Of a stretch of DNA of 64,000 nt, positions 32,745 to 43,341 are shown in pieces. Both the position numbers and the translations under genes were made by a program. Numbering within the stretch: position 1 is the first letter of the stretch; the number at the start of each line of letters is the position of its first letter. The DNA comes from Pogonophryne albipinna (Eukaryota > Chordata > Actinopteri > Perciformes > Artedidraconidae). Under the pieces are notes generated by a model. It ran no database searches, was not told the DNA's origin, and was given only the letters and a program-made list of their open reading frames with translations. The DNA lies in the NCBI GenBank assembly GCA_028583405.1, contig CM053259.1:16963594-17027593 (forward strand). Direction: 5' to 3'.

Positions 32745-33800
32745 TTTTTTGCATTTGAGGTCCTTTCCATAGAGACAGGTCCCAGATATGCCAACAGGGC
32801 ACTGACGGCAGGTCAGGCATTGTGCTGTTCAATGAAAAGAAGAAGATGACATGTGTTAATCAGATACACAGAACAGTAACTCACTCAACAACATAGTTTT
32901 ATGTTTCTTACCTTTACAGATAAAAGAACAGTTCCTGCACCAGCACCGCATTGAACAAAGCTGGTTTGTTTAATTTGTGAAAAATGTTTTTAAATTACAG
33001 TCTGTGATGCAGTCACTTCCTGGATTCTTTAGAGTTGATGGTAGTTGGATTACATTTAAAGATTCAAAGGTTTTATTGTCATATGCACAATGTTACAGTG
33101 TAGAAATGGCAATGACATTCTTCTGACCTTAGCTCCTCCAACAATGCAACATATCTAATAAAATACAAAAATACAAAATCAAAAGTTGTGCAAAAAGTCT
33201 ATATACATGTCAATAGAATATGGGATTTTTAAAAGAACAGAATAGGAAATTAAATAATGTAAATAAAGGCAAAATTAAATACGGTTTATTGCGGTTTATT
33301 GTTCTTAAGTTTGAGTTTTTACAGGTCTGAATATTAATGATCTAATTGAAAAGATTAATCATTCTTTGACTATTCTGGGGCCAGTTTTAAAATACTAAAT
33401 TTGACATCCAAAGTTCTTGACGGATCCATAATTGACCAATTATTTCATTTCTGCTTTTAATTACTAGCTAAGGTTTGCATTGTTGCATTTTAGTGAGTAA
33501 ATAAACAAACATTGATTTATTCTTCTTTAGATTTTTCTGCTCCTAATTCTTATAAAACAAAAGCAGGAATACTCTGCTAGATCTGTGGTAATTAGTGCTG
33601 TACCAGACACTTGTACCACACTGAATCTAATTAAGTTGCAATGCAGTGAATCCACCTGGGACTTAGTCATGAAGGGCCATTAAAAAAAGTGTTTTTCTTA
33701 GTTTGTCTCAAGTAATGAGAAACAGTACAAGCTATTTATTTATACTATAGTTATCATTCAATTACTATTTTAGATTCCATGCTTTCCAAACGCTCTTCAT
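32745..33800 (-). pseudogene. Ly6 pseudogene: exon 1 and exon 2 remnants (type of 28972-31130)
   Basis: At 32745-32824 exon 2 is recognisable (QCLTCRQCPVGISGTCL) but degenerates before its donor. At 33777-33800 the exon 1 start MKSVWKAWN is followed by a stop. The intervening intron and flanks match the gene at 28972-31130. The matching third exon is missing: intron sequence runs directly toward the remnant at 31977-32118. Deletion after tandem duplication explains this. Confidence 0.8.
33057..33300. repeat. Inserted LINE/SINE-like fragment
   Basis: The sequence beginning TTAAAGATTCAAAGGTTTTA and TTGTCATATGCACAATGTT is absent from the parental intron at 30230-30460. It resembles 3' ends of fish LINE-related repeats. 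Family not determined. Confidence 0.4.
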
Positions 33801-33888
33801 ACCTTGAGGTTTAAAAGAAGAACAAATTCCTTTTTAAAGAATGAACCTAGTGGTCTTAATACCTGTGTTAGTCAAGTGAACTTAGATA

Positions 33889-34263
33889 TGTTACGATCTG
33901 TCTGTGTTGTGTTTTGTCTTGTCTTTTTCTGTCTTTGGTTTCCTGTTTTATTTTGTGTTCACCTCCTGTTTTGCCTGTTGGTTTCTGTCTGTTTTCCCTC
34001 CCTGATTACCCGATTGTGTTCACCTGGTGCCCCTGTGTTTTCTCCTCCCTCCTCACCTGTCTCTTGTTTGTTTGATTAGTCATGTGTGCATTTAGGTTCT
34101 GTGTTTTCTGTTAGTCTTGGTTAGTTCCTTGTTGTAGTTGGACGTTGTTCACGGGATGAGAGTTCTGTTTTTGTCCAAGTTTGTTTCATTTAAACCTTGA
34201 AATAAAGGTGTTTTTTCTGAGATATCTGCGTTTGGGTCCTGCCTGCTTCGCTCATCCTTGAGA
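33889..34263 (+). repeat. 5' LTR (375 bp)
   Basis: It begins TGTTACGATCTG and ends CATCCTTGAGA, with AATAAA at 34201-34206. It differs from the 3' LTR by a 5-bp deletion, a 6-bp insertion and a few substitutions, so the insertion is not brand new. Confidence 0.88.
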
Positions 34264-34280
34264 GAAGGAACTAACCAAAT

Positions 34281-36998
34281 ATGGGCCCAGCAGATTCTTT
34301 TGAGCAGGAATTATTGGATTTTTCCTTTTTTTTGGCTAACTCCTCTGATCGATGGAGGGGAGCGTCCGGGGTTCAGCAGCGAGAGACAGCTCTGGCTACG
34401 GAGAAGCCAGGCTTAGTGAAATTCTTACCTGGCTGGATTTTGGATTTCCTCTCTGTATGTTATCCCCTGCCTGCTAGCCCCAGCCATGCTGGCTCCCTGC
34501 CTCCCAATTCCCATTATGACACCACACGCATCGGTGTGTTCCGTCTGGAGTCAACCCTTGCTTCGGCCCCAGCAGCCATGGTTCCGGCCCCAGTTCTGGC
34601 CCCAGCAGCCATGGTTCCGGCCCCAGTTCTGGCCCCAGCAGCCATGGTTCCAGCCCCAGTACAGGCCCCAGCAGCCATGGTTTCAGCCCCAGTTCTGGCC
34701 CCAGCAGCCATGGTTCCAGCCCCAGTTCTGGCCCCAGCAGCCATGGTTCCGGCCCCAGTTCTGGCCCCAGCAGCCATGGTTCCAGCCCCAGTACAGGCCC
34801 CAGCAGCCATGGTTTCAGCCCCAGTTCTGGCCCCAGCAGCCACGCCATCTCCCCGTGTCCTGTCGGCATACCGGCCGACGCCAGCTCCCCGTGTCCTGTC
34901 GGCATTCCGGCCGACTCCAGCCCCCCGTGTTCTGTTGGCGAACCGACCGTCTCAAGTCTCCTCTCAAGTTCCTTCTCAAGTCCCCTCTCAAGCCACATCT
35001 CCAGCTCCCTCTCGAGTCATCTCTCAAGTCTCCTCTCCAGTTCCCTCTCAAGTCTCCTCTCGAGTTCCCTCTCAAGTCCCCTCTCGAGTCCCCTTTCAAG
35101 ACACTTCGCAAGTTCCCTCTCAAGTCCCCTCTCGAGTCCCCTTTCAAGACACTTCGCAAGTTCCCTCTCGAGTCCCCTCTCAAGTCACCCCTCCAGTTCC
35201 CTCGAGTCCCCTCTCAAGTCTCCTCTCCAGTTCCCTCTCAAGTCTCCTCTCGAGTCTCCTCTCAGTTTCCCCCTCGAGTCTCCTCTCAGTTTCCCCCTCG
35301 AGTCTCCTCTCAGTTTCCCCCTCGAGTCCCCTCTCAAGTCACCCCTCGAGTTCCCTCTCAAGTCTCCTCTCAAGTCTCCCCTCTCAAGTCCCCCCTCGAG
35401 TTCCCTCTCGAGTCCCCCCTCGAGTTCCCTCTCGAGTCCCCCCTCGAGTTCCCTCTCGAGTCCCCCCTCGAGTCCCCTCTCGAGTTCCCTCTCAAGCCAC
35501 CTCTCGAGTTCCCTCTCAAGCCACCTCTCGAGTTCCCTCTCGAGTCTCCTCTCAAGTAACCTCTCGAGTCTCCTCTCGAGTCTCCTCCCGAGTCCCCTCT
35601 CGAGTTCCCTCTCAAATTACCTCTCGAGTCTCCTCCCGAGTTCCCTCTCGAGTCTCCTCCAGAGTCACCTCTCGAGTCTCCTCCAGAGTCACCTCTCGAG
35701 TCCCCTCTCGAGTCTCCTCCAGAGTCACCTCTCGAGTCCCCTCTCGAGTCTCCTCCAGAGTCCCCTCTCGAGTCCCCTCTCGAGTCACCTCTCGAGTCCC
35801 CTCTCGAGTCACCTCCCGAGTCCCCTCTCGAGTCTCCTCCCGAGTCACCTCTCGAGTCCCCTCTCGAGTCCCCTCTCGAGTTCCCTCCCGAGTCCCCTCT
35901 CGAGTTCCCTCCCGAGTCCCCTCTCGAGTTCCCTCCCGAGTCCCCTCTCGAGTTCCCTCCCAACTCACCTCTCGAGTTCCCTCTCAAATTACCTCTCGAG
36001 TCCCCTCTCGAGTTACCTCTCGAGTCCCTTCTCAAGTCCCTCCTCTGGTCCCTTCCAGAGTCCCTCCTCTAGTCCCTCCTCTAGTCCCCTCTCGAGTTCC
36101 CTCTCGAGTCACCTCTCGAGTCCCTCGTCTAGTCCCCTCTCTAGTCCCTCCTCTAGTCCCTCCTCAAGTCCCCTCTCTAGTTCCCCCTTGGTTCCCCTCT
36201 CGAGTCCCCTCTCAAGTCCCCTCTCGAGTCACGTCTCAAGTCCCTACCCAATGTCCTTGTCCGTTGGAGCTTCCGCTGGGGGTCCTGCCAACTCCATGTC
36301 CTGTCCCGTTGGAGGCCCCGTCGACTACTCCTCTGCCGGGGGTCTTGCCAACCCTATGTCCTGTGCCGTTGGAGGCCCCGCCGACTACTCCTCTGCCGGG
36401 GGTCCTGCCAATCCTATGTCCTGTGCCGTTGGAGGTTCCGCTGGGGTTCCTGCCAGCTCCATGTCCTGTCCCATTGGGGGTCCCGTCGACTACTCTCCTG
36501 CCGGGGGTCCTGCCAACCCTTTGTCCTGTCCCGTTGTGGGTCCCGCCGACGACTCTTCTGCCCGGGGTCCTGCCAACCCTATGTCCTGTGCCGTTGGGGG
36601 TCCTGCCGACGACTCTTCTGCCAGGGGTCCTCCCAATCCCATGTCTTGTTCTGTTGGAGGTCCCCCCGTCACCTGTCTCGCCGGGGGTTCCTGCCTACTC
36701 CTGGTCCTCTTCCGTGGGTGTTCCTGCCGAAGCCTGTCCCACCGGCTCCGGTTCCTGTTCTGCCGACACCGGGTCCTGCCAGCTGTCTGGTCTTCGCCCT
36801 CGAGCCCGGCCCCCTGTGAGCCACGGTCTTCGCCCTCGGGTCTGGCCCCCTGACTCTTCCTTGGATTCTGCCTTGCCCCCGGGCCGTCCGCCCGAGTCCC
36901 CCACCTTGGACTCTGCCTTACCCCCGGGCCGTCCGCCGAGTCCCCCTTTTTTAACTCTGCCTTGCCCCCGGGCCGTCCGCCCGAGTCCCCATCCTTGA
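34281..36998 (+). CDS. 905-residue minisatellite-encoded ORF of the LTR element
   Basis: The ATG lies 17 bp after the 5' LTR. Residues 1-95 are non-repetitive (FFLANSSDRWRGASG, then HYDTTRIGVFRLESTLAS). Then come 11-residue APAAMVPAPVL units, PAPRVLSA units, a very long Ser/Arg/Val/Pro tract from 12-bp DNA units (SRVPSRVTSRVP pattern, about residues 225-650), Pro-Leu-rich 20-residue units (about 655-805) and finally PPGRPPESP units from 45-bp repeats. No protease, RT, RNase H or integrase motif is present. It is open from end to end because each period is a multiple of three. The product, if made, would be disordered and strongly basic in the middle. Function unknown; Gag-like packaging is only a guess from position. 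Confidence 0.65.
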   Translation: MGPADSFEQELLDFSFFLANSSDRWRGASGVQQRETALATEKPGLVKFLPGWILDFLSVCYPLPASPSHAGSLPPNSHYDTTRIGVFRLESTLASAPAAMVPAPVLAPAAMVPAPVLAPAAMVPAPVQAPAAMVSAPVLAPAAMVPAPVLAPAAMVPAPVLAPAAMVPAPVQAPAAMVSAPVLAPAATPSPRVLSAYRPTPAPRVLSAFRPTPAPRVLLANRPSQVSSQVPSQVPSQATSPAPSRVISQVSSPVPSQVSSRVPSQVPSRVPFQDTSQVPSQVPSRVPFQDTSQVPSRVPSQVTPPVPSSPLSSLLSSSLSSLLSSLLSVSPSSLLSVSPSSLLSVSPSSPLSSHPSSSLSSLLSSLPSQVPPRVPSRVPPRVPSRVPPRVPSRVPPRVPSRVPSQATSRVPSQATSRVPSRVSSQVTSRVSSRVSSRVPSRVPSQITSRVSSRVPSRVSSRVTSRVSSRVTSRVPSRVSSRVTSRVPSRVSSRVPSRVPSRVTSRVPSRVTSRVPSRVSSRVTSRVPSRVPSRVPSRVPSRVPSRVPSRVPSRVPSRVPSQLTSRVPSQITSRVPSRVTSRVPSQVPPLVPSRVPPLVPPLVPSRVPSRVTSRVPRLVPSLVPPLVPPQVPSLVPPWFPSRVPSQVPSRVTSQVPTQCPCPLELPLGVLPTPCPVPLEAPSTTPLPGVLPTLCPVPLEAPPTTPLPGVLPILCPVPLEVPLGFLPAPCPVPLGVPSTTLLPGVLPTLCPVPLWVPPTTLLPGVLPTLCPVPLGVLPTTLLPGVLPIPCLVLLEVPPSPVSPGVPAYSWSSSVGVPAEACPTGSGSCSADTGSCQLSGLRPRARPPVSHGLRPRVWPPDSSLDSALPPGRPPESPTLDSALPPGRPPSPPFLTLPCPRAVRPSPHP

Positions 36999-37085
36999 AC
37001 TCTGCCTTGCCCCCGGGCCGTCCGCCAGAGTCCCCCTTTTTTAACTCTGCCTCGCCCCCGGGCCGTCCGCCCGAGACCCCTTCCG
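34560..37085. repeat. Minisatellite block: 33-, 36-, 12-, 60- and 45-bp units
   Basis: 33-bp units around CCATGGTTCCGGCCCCAGT (about 34560-34845), about three 36-bp units (34845-34950), about one hundred 12-bp units TCTCGAGTCCCC/TCAAGTCTCCTC (34955-36245), about seven 60-bp units around CCGTTGGAGGCCCCG (36250-36690) and about five 45-bp units around CCCCCGGGCCGTCCGCC (36855-37085). CTCGAG occurs dozens of times. Confidence 0.95.
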
Positions 37086-37247
37086 GGTCCTCCGCTGTGC
37101 CCCTGGGCTGTCAGCCCAAACCCGTCCTCCAGACCCCCTCCACCCACCCTGTTGGCCTAGTTTTGTGTCCCTCCTCCGGTCCCCCTCCACCCACCCTGCT
37201 GGACTTTTTTTGGGACGTCTGGGATCCGTCCCTTGAGGGGGGGGTAC

Positions 37248-37623
37248 TGTTACGATCTGTCTGTGTTGTGTTTTGTCTTTTTCTGTCTTTGGTTTCTTGT
37301 TTTATTTTGTAAAGGTGTTCACCTCCTGTTTTGCCTGTTGGTTTCTGTCTGTTTTCCCTCCCTGATTACCCGATTGTGTTCACCTGGTGCCCCTGTGTTT
37401 TCTCCTCCCTCCTCACCGGTCTCTTGTTTGTTTGATTAGTCATGTGTGCATTTAGGTTCTGTGGTTTCTGTTAGTCTTGGTTAGTTCCTTGTTGTAGTTG
37501 GACGTTGTTCACGGGGTGAGAGTTCTGTTTTTGTCAAAGTTTGTTTCATTTAAACCTTGAAATAAAGGTGCTTTTTCTGAGATATCTGCGTTTGGGTTCT
37601 GCCTGCTTCGCTCATCCTTGAGA
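37248..37623 (+). repeat. 3' LTR (376 bp)
   Basis: It matches the 5' LTR from TGTTACGATCTG to CATCCTTGAGA and is followed by the target duplication AGATA. Confidence 0.88.
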
Positions 37624-37785
37624 AGATAAAGGTAATGAAAATATTTCATGAAAACGTACTGAAGAGGATATGTGCAAGAATGTTATTTTGTGTTCCTGCT
37701 GCGTGACAAATAAGTTATTTTTCCAAAAAACTCATACAATCACGGCCTGGAAGAAACATTTTATTACAGTACAACGTTGAACCAT

Positions 37786-37912
37786 GGATGGATATGGCTC
37801 CGTATTAGCGGTCTGTGCTACAGCAGGCCCTGGTGATGGTGTATCCCACAGTCAGGAGGGATAGGAGGGGGAGGTCAAGTAGATCAGAGGGTGATCGACC
37901 AGTGGGATAGGG
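37786..37912 (-). pseudogene. Ly6 pseudogene: second last-exon remnant
   Basis: TGGATATGGCTCCGTATTAG and CAGGCCCTGGTGATGGTGTA match exon 3 of the gene at 47871-59676 on the same strand, preceded by its 3' UTR signal region (TTTTATTACAGTACAACG). The exon is cut short and out of frame. It marks another unit of the tandem array. Confidence 0.7.
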
Positions 37913-37919
37913 TATGCTT

Positions 37920-38860
37920 AGTTGAATGAACCCGGTTCCAAAGATATATCTAGAGTTTTTGTGCATGAAGATATAGAGATAGCTTTGTCACAACGGTGCG
38001 GTAATGCGACTGCATTGCCAGTCCTGCTGCTCAGATATTCTCGACTAGAGATCAAGAACCAGCGATATTTGATACTTTGGGGTAAGGACTCATTCTATAC
38101 TCGCAGTGGACAGTCTATTGGTTTCCTGCTAGTAACCATGGCCTCACATTTGGAGGTGCTGGCCCTCATCATAGCTGCTTCACACTCGGCTACTAACCGT
38201 ATGAAGGAGAGATGAAGGTCGCAGACCGATCGCAATCAGAACCACTTAATTTGGAAAAGGCAGCGATGCAATCCTTAGCCCACCGAACCACAGCATCGCT
38301 CCCCCACGACTACGCCTTGAAATCAGACAGGATTGGTGACAATAAGCAGTTCTTTATGGAGGTTAACCCTCGCCAGAAACAAGTCCTACTTACTTCCTAG
38401 GACTCGGACACAGCTCTCACTTTGGGCGTACAAAGATTGGATGGCCTGAGAAGTGACCCCTCACCCCATACTCCTGCAGCACCTCACACTAGGGACCGGG
38501 AACCTGGTCAAACGCCTTCTTCAAATCTACGAAACACATTTAAACCTGAGGAGCATACTCCCTGGGCCCCTTCAGGATCCTTGCAAGAGTGAAAAGCTGC
38601 TCCATCGTTCCACGACCAGGCCGTATTGTTCCTCATCAATCTGAGGTTCAACTATCAACCGGACCTTCCTTCCCGGCACCTAAGAGTAAACCTTCCCTGG
38701 GAGGCTAAGTAGTGCGATGCCTCCCTCATTGGCACACACCCTCTGACCTCCTTTCTGAACAGGGGAACAACTTTGGTGCCGACCGAAAGTCTCTCTTTCA
38801 AGGCTTCTCTGAACTCCACCCACACCCGCTGCTTTCACTCTGCAACGTACCTGAAACTGA
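37920..38860 (-). mobile_element. Decayed LINE reverse-transcriptase fragment
   Basis: Read on the minus strand in shifting frames it gives RPGRGTMEQLFTLARIL and MCFVDLKKAFDQVP (RT motif with the first catalytic Asp), then, further along, a stretch matching the conserved STSKCEAMV-like and RVGNE-like region of fish LINE RTs. Frameshifts and stops are frequent. The clade (Rex/L2/CR1 group) is uncertain. It starts right beside the Ly6 last-exon remnant. Confidence 0.8.
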
Positions 38861-39446
38861 CTCGGAGGTAGTTTTTTTTCGAGATTTATGTTTACGAACT
38901 GAAATTATGAAAGAAAATGACAAGGTAGTACAAAATATTTGTACCTTTTAACATTCGTTCAATAAAAACACTGACTGGTAATTCTGTTTTTTATTTCCTA
39001 ATTTTCAAAATAATATATGTTTACAGGTTGCTGCTGAAGCTTTTGTTTAGTCAGAAAACTCACATGTTTCTTTGATATGTTTATTAGAAGCAGCATATCT
39101 GAGTTTGGCGCTCGGGCCTCATCACTCCACAGATTTACATAGAACATTGAGTGATGATTAAATAACTTTTCCCAGAGCCTACAGGTGGATGCTGGGATGG
39201 AGGCTCGGGTGGTGGTGGGGCAGCAACGTGGAAGTAGCAGCAGCAGCATTGGTGATGTAGCGGCAGGCAGATCTGGCAGCTTAAATAGAGCTCCAGGTTT
39301 AGGAGAGTTTGGTTGGTTGGTTAGTAAGAGGGACGAGGCGCGTCAGTGTAAATGTATCATTGTTTGTTGACTGCCAGAACTAGCTCGCAGGCTTCGCCCC
39401 ACATAATCAGGTTGTGGTGTATTGGTATTTAGTCAGTGCACTTGAC
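38861..39446. other. No feature recognised
   Basis: Intergenic sequence without a supported exon or transposon end. An Ala/Ser/Gly-rich open frame near 39185-39370 resembles nothing known. Confidence 0.4.
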
Positions 39447-40979
39447 CAGAGCCGGCCCGGCCCATTAAGCGACATAAGCGGCCGCTTAGGGCCCCGCAGC
39501 CACTAAGGGCCCCCTAGCAAAAAAAAGGAAATGTTTTTTATCTGAGTACACCCTCGCCGTGATAAGTATGTTTAATTAATTTTGTTAATATGCCTAGATT
39601 GCCTACTCTCAAAGTCATATATTATATTATTTAGTCTATCATATAATACATTAACCGTGCTTTACCTGAGCCTCATCATGAGACTAGAGGACGGTAGGAT
39701 TGTAATTTCCCGTCTTCAGTGAATGCAACAGAGGCAAGGCACCAGACCAACCAGGGAGTTGAATGGAAATAAACATCTGTCTTATTGGCTGACAGGTACC
39801 TATCCTGTGAGCTGTGACAATGTTTAAAATAAACTGTCAGTCGGGCTCAGAGTTTTTGAAGATGGACATAAGAACATTTGTTCTTAAAAAAGACGACAAT
39901 TCTCAAGTGGTGGCTCACACAACAACCCCAGAGTCACCACTTGAGCCAGGTGAACAAGGTATGTAAATGTCAGTAAACTTCCAAGTTATGCGATCATGTA
40001 AGCAAAGCATAAATTACAGCTACGTTGACGTTACTTTGAATCGCGGGGGTAAGCTAAACCGTTAGCAAGTAGCTATAGCTAGCCAGATATATTAAATAAA
40101 CAATTTGTCATACAATCTAAATGTTATGTTTTTTAGCGTTACCTGGTGATTTCAAAGAAAGCTCTCTGGGAAATGTTGACTAACTGTTCGACATGAAGCT
40201 AGAAGCTACCTTACAGTACACAGTTGATCCTGAGTCCTGTCAGTTAAAGTGTTTCATAGTTAGCTTAGCTAAGCATCAACCTAGCACTGAAATATATGGA
40301 TGTTATGTGACAGTATTTCTGAGAAAAAGTCAGCTGAAATGGTGGCATAGTTTCCACTGCTTTACGTGTCGACAGCATGTTTGAACGTATTTGCAGCAGT
40401 AAATGTGGCTGTTTGGCCACTGACGTTGCCATAACAACACCTGAATTTAAATGTGCAACCTCTTTTTGTGACAGATTTGTGCATGAAATTATAATTCTTC
40501 TGAATGATATTCCTATTGACAGCTAGTTTCTGTGTGAACATTATGAGATGGACAGCCAGAGAGAATAAATGAAAAACAGTTATGAAATACTATATGACAA
40601 AACAAGAATACAGTTTAAAAGGGGAGTGATTTGTAAAATATCCATAAAGAAAAATCAGTTTACAGTTCTGTTTCATATGGGTGTCGAGAGATGTATCCAT
40701 AGATCTCTTAATTTTGCTCTCAAAGTGCACCAGATTGATGCTTTTAACTTCAATATTTAAAAACAAATCTTCCCAGGGGAGCATGCCCCAGGACCCCCCT
40801 AGACTAGAGGATGTTAGGTCCACGGTGTTTACATGCTTATTTATACAATATGTGTGCTTATGCTAACATCATAAGACACAAGTTGGTTCCGTGTTGTGTG
40901 TAGTGAGAACGCGCTAGAGTGAGGGGGGCCCCCAAGCCAAAGCTCGCTTAGGGCCCCAAAAAGTCTAGGGCCGGCCCTG
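39447..40979 (+). mobile_element. hAT element (CAGRGCCGGC ends) with a transposase first exon
   Basis: Ends CAGAGCCGGCCCGG and the complement of CAGGGCCGGCCCTAG; perfect 8-bp duplication CACTTGAC at 39439-39446 and 40980-40987. At 39862-39958 there is a candidate coding exon starting MDIRTFVLKKDD and ending at a GTATGT donor. It looks like the N-terminus of the zinc-finger-MYM/TTF-type hAT proteins of fish. The rest of the transposase is absent, so this copy is an internally deleted, non-autonomous element of 1533 bp. Confidence 0.88.
39862..39958 (+). pseudogene. Orphan N-terminal exon of a hAT transposase
   Basis: 97 nt from ATG to a GTATGT splice donor, encoding about 32 residues (MDIRTFVLKKDDNSQ, then PESPLEPGEQ). 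No downstream exon of the transposase remains. Confidence 0.5.
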
Positions 40980-41202
40980 CACTTGACTGTGTCCTTGCCT
41001 TTGAAAGACTTGAAAGTCAAGTGGTGGAACAGGAGTAACTAGATCACATGTAGACTCTAGCTGGGCTGTGTTCACAACATTTCCCAGATACGCCATCCAA
41101 ACAAGCCAATAGTACAAGCAAACCTAGTGTTTCTGTAACCTTAATTAATTAAGTATTTTCTATTGTGCATCTATTAGTTGCATGGGCGTCGCAGCCATTA
41201 TA

Positions 41203-42162
41203 TGGGTCATTCCAGAATTGGAGGGCATTTCATGTCCCCCATATAAAAAATCTAATAATCCATGCCCAAAATGCTAAAACATGCACTTGTTGTGTTAAAC
41301 ATACTTGTATTGAGACAAAATGTATATAAAGTTGTAGAAAAAGTGGTTTCAAAATATTATTTAAATTATCAAATAGCTCTCAAACATCCCCTAAAATGGC
41401 ATTTTTCTCTTGTCCCCGCTTCTTGGTGATCAACTTGCATGTCAAATATAACATTTAAAATAGGGATTTTATTTACTTTTTTTGGTATTATTCTATTGAT
41501 ATATGTCTCTTGTAATGGTAAAATCAATTTGTTAAATCATAAACATATTTTAGATAACAGTAATTTTGTACAGAAGGTGTGTCCCTCAACATGTGTTCAA
41601 CCCTGTTACCCAAACCTTTTTAGATTGGCACAGGAAGTGAAAAAACTGTAAGTCAGATGACACAGTGGAAGTGACATCATTAAGCCATGTGCTAGTCCCA
41701 TGGGTAGACCAAAACTAAGTCCTCTCTTTTATTTTTCATATTTTTACAATCTTTTCAGTCTTAAAAGAGTGTGGCACTCTGACCCACTCAACCCTGTTAC
41801 TGATATTATCAGAATAAAGCATATTCATTTCAAAGTTATCTTTCTTGCATTAGATATCCAAGTTTGTCCTTGCCTTGAAAGTGGCATTACATGCTACATC
41901 TAGCAATCATTCATTCCTGAGGTTAAAGCTCAAATTAGCATTGATTTTCAACCCTGTTACTTTCAACCCTGTTACTATAATTAGAGTAACAGGGGTAATT
42001 CTTCATTTGGAAAATATTAATTTGATGCCTAGCTGGGCAAATCACTTTTTTTGATGGTTTATTATCTGTTTTTCCTAAATACATAAAAAATAAAAATAAA
42101 ATAAAAGGTTGATTTTTCAAAAATGTTGGTGTCTAAATTGTCCTCCAATTCTGGAATGACCC
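41203..42162. mobile_element. Nested inverted-repeat element (TGGGTCATTCCAGAATTGGAG)
   Basis: TGGGTCATTCCAGAATTGGA on the left is exactly inverted at the right end (TCCAATTCTGGAATGACCCA). Target duplication is short and ambiguous (TAT-like). The interior has four direct copies of CAACCCTGTTAC at 41598, 41789, 41949 and 41964, and an inverted GTAACAGGGG. No coding frame is recognised. Confidence 0.8.
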
Positions 42163-43341
42163 ATATGAGGGTGGGACAAGTCCCCCCCACTTTTTGAAAT
42201 GATTAGTTAAGACCCCCCCACTTTTACCATGTGGAAAATCCGTGAATCGGTCTATCCACTCGCCGCACTTTGTAGAGCGCTGTGTCAGTGCTTCACTATC
42301 AAATCCATTCCACTTGCTTATTGAGAGAATGCCCAAATCAATGAAACTCCGTACCATGTTTTCACTGCTACTTTGTACCAAGGCAGATTCTCACATAGCG
42401 CGCACATGTTCAAGGAGTGTTGCCATAGTTGGACAGCTCAGATCTGTTGTATGAAGCGATGCCGGTAGCTGAGGTAAGGCACACACCAAGTGTTCAGGAA
42501 ATGGTTAATACAGCGAAAATCAAAGCTGACGATCTCTTGGTTTGATATGTTTTCTCCCCCAGACAACATGGACATAAGACATTTTTTTCAAAGAAGAGGA
42601 AAGTAAAAGTCATCAGCTGGTAGCAGTTAATCAGTTAACAGTGATGGCGGCGGCGTCAAAAGCGTCTCACTTCTGGAGAGGAGTTTCGTCTTTATGTCAT
42701 GATAGAGAGATACAAATACTGAATAGTTTAGATGAGAAAAGGCATCGAAATGCCAGGTTACTAGTATGTATCATGTAAACAGGGAACATGAATAACCGAT
42801 CTCTCTTTGCTCATGTAAACACCATGATGTCCATGTAGACGCAGTCAGTGTGTTTTACTGGAGCCTCAGTTCGATAAGAGATTATTTTCTGAGTTCTTTA
42901 ATTTAGGTACTCTCTCTCAAAATGGTAATGTGCATTATATTTTAATTATACTTCTTATCATTCAGAAGCTTTTTGTGTGTGTTTATGTTTTACTGAGTGC
43001 TTATAGGCAATTTCCATCCCAGTATTCAGTTAACTATTTATTTTCTGTGCACATTACATAGACTAGCTAATATTCTATACTGCTTGGGACTTTGTGTCTT
43101 CAAAATGTCCAATGTCACAGACTGGGACTTACTTTAGAGTCAGTTGTATTTACATTCAGTATGACTTGTTATGATTCAATGTGAAAGAGTATACTGCTCA
43201 ATAAATAGTGATCACTTCACCACCTCTCTTGACATCTAGGCGCTTGAGAGTGAGTCAGAGGCAGAATACAGGGACAGTGGAGAGAGGTCCGTTGCTGAGG
43301 TGAGTGATGAAAGGGAAATGACAGTTTAGAGTCAAAAATCG

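Larger units (their letters stand above)
33889..37623 (+). mobile_element. Non-autonomous LTR retrotransposon with minisatellite ORF
   Basis: Two LTRs (33889-34263 and 37248-37623) flank an interior with one long ORF and no pol. A polypurine tract (GAGGGGGGGGTAC) lies just before the 3' LTR. The target duplication is AGATA at 33884-33888 and 37624-37628, and the related sequence at 31190-31230 supports the empty site. A canonical tRNA primer site was not seen after the 5' LTR. The start MGPADSFEQELLDF resembles the N-terminus of Ty3/gypsy Gag of fish, so a derivative of a gypsy element mobilised in trans is my inference. It sits in the upstream flank of the Ly6 pseudogene. Confidence 0.88.

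Noticed and set aside
35370..36035. Antisense Gly-Asp-Ser-Arg open frame of 221 codons
   Set aside because: A 12-bp repeat without stops is open on both strands; the sense frame has the ATG next to the LTR and the conserved N-terminus.
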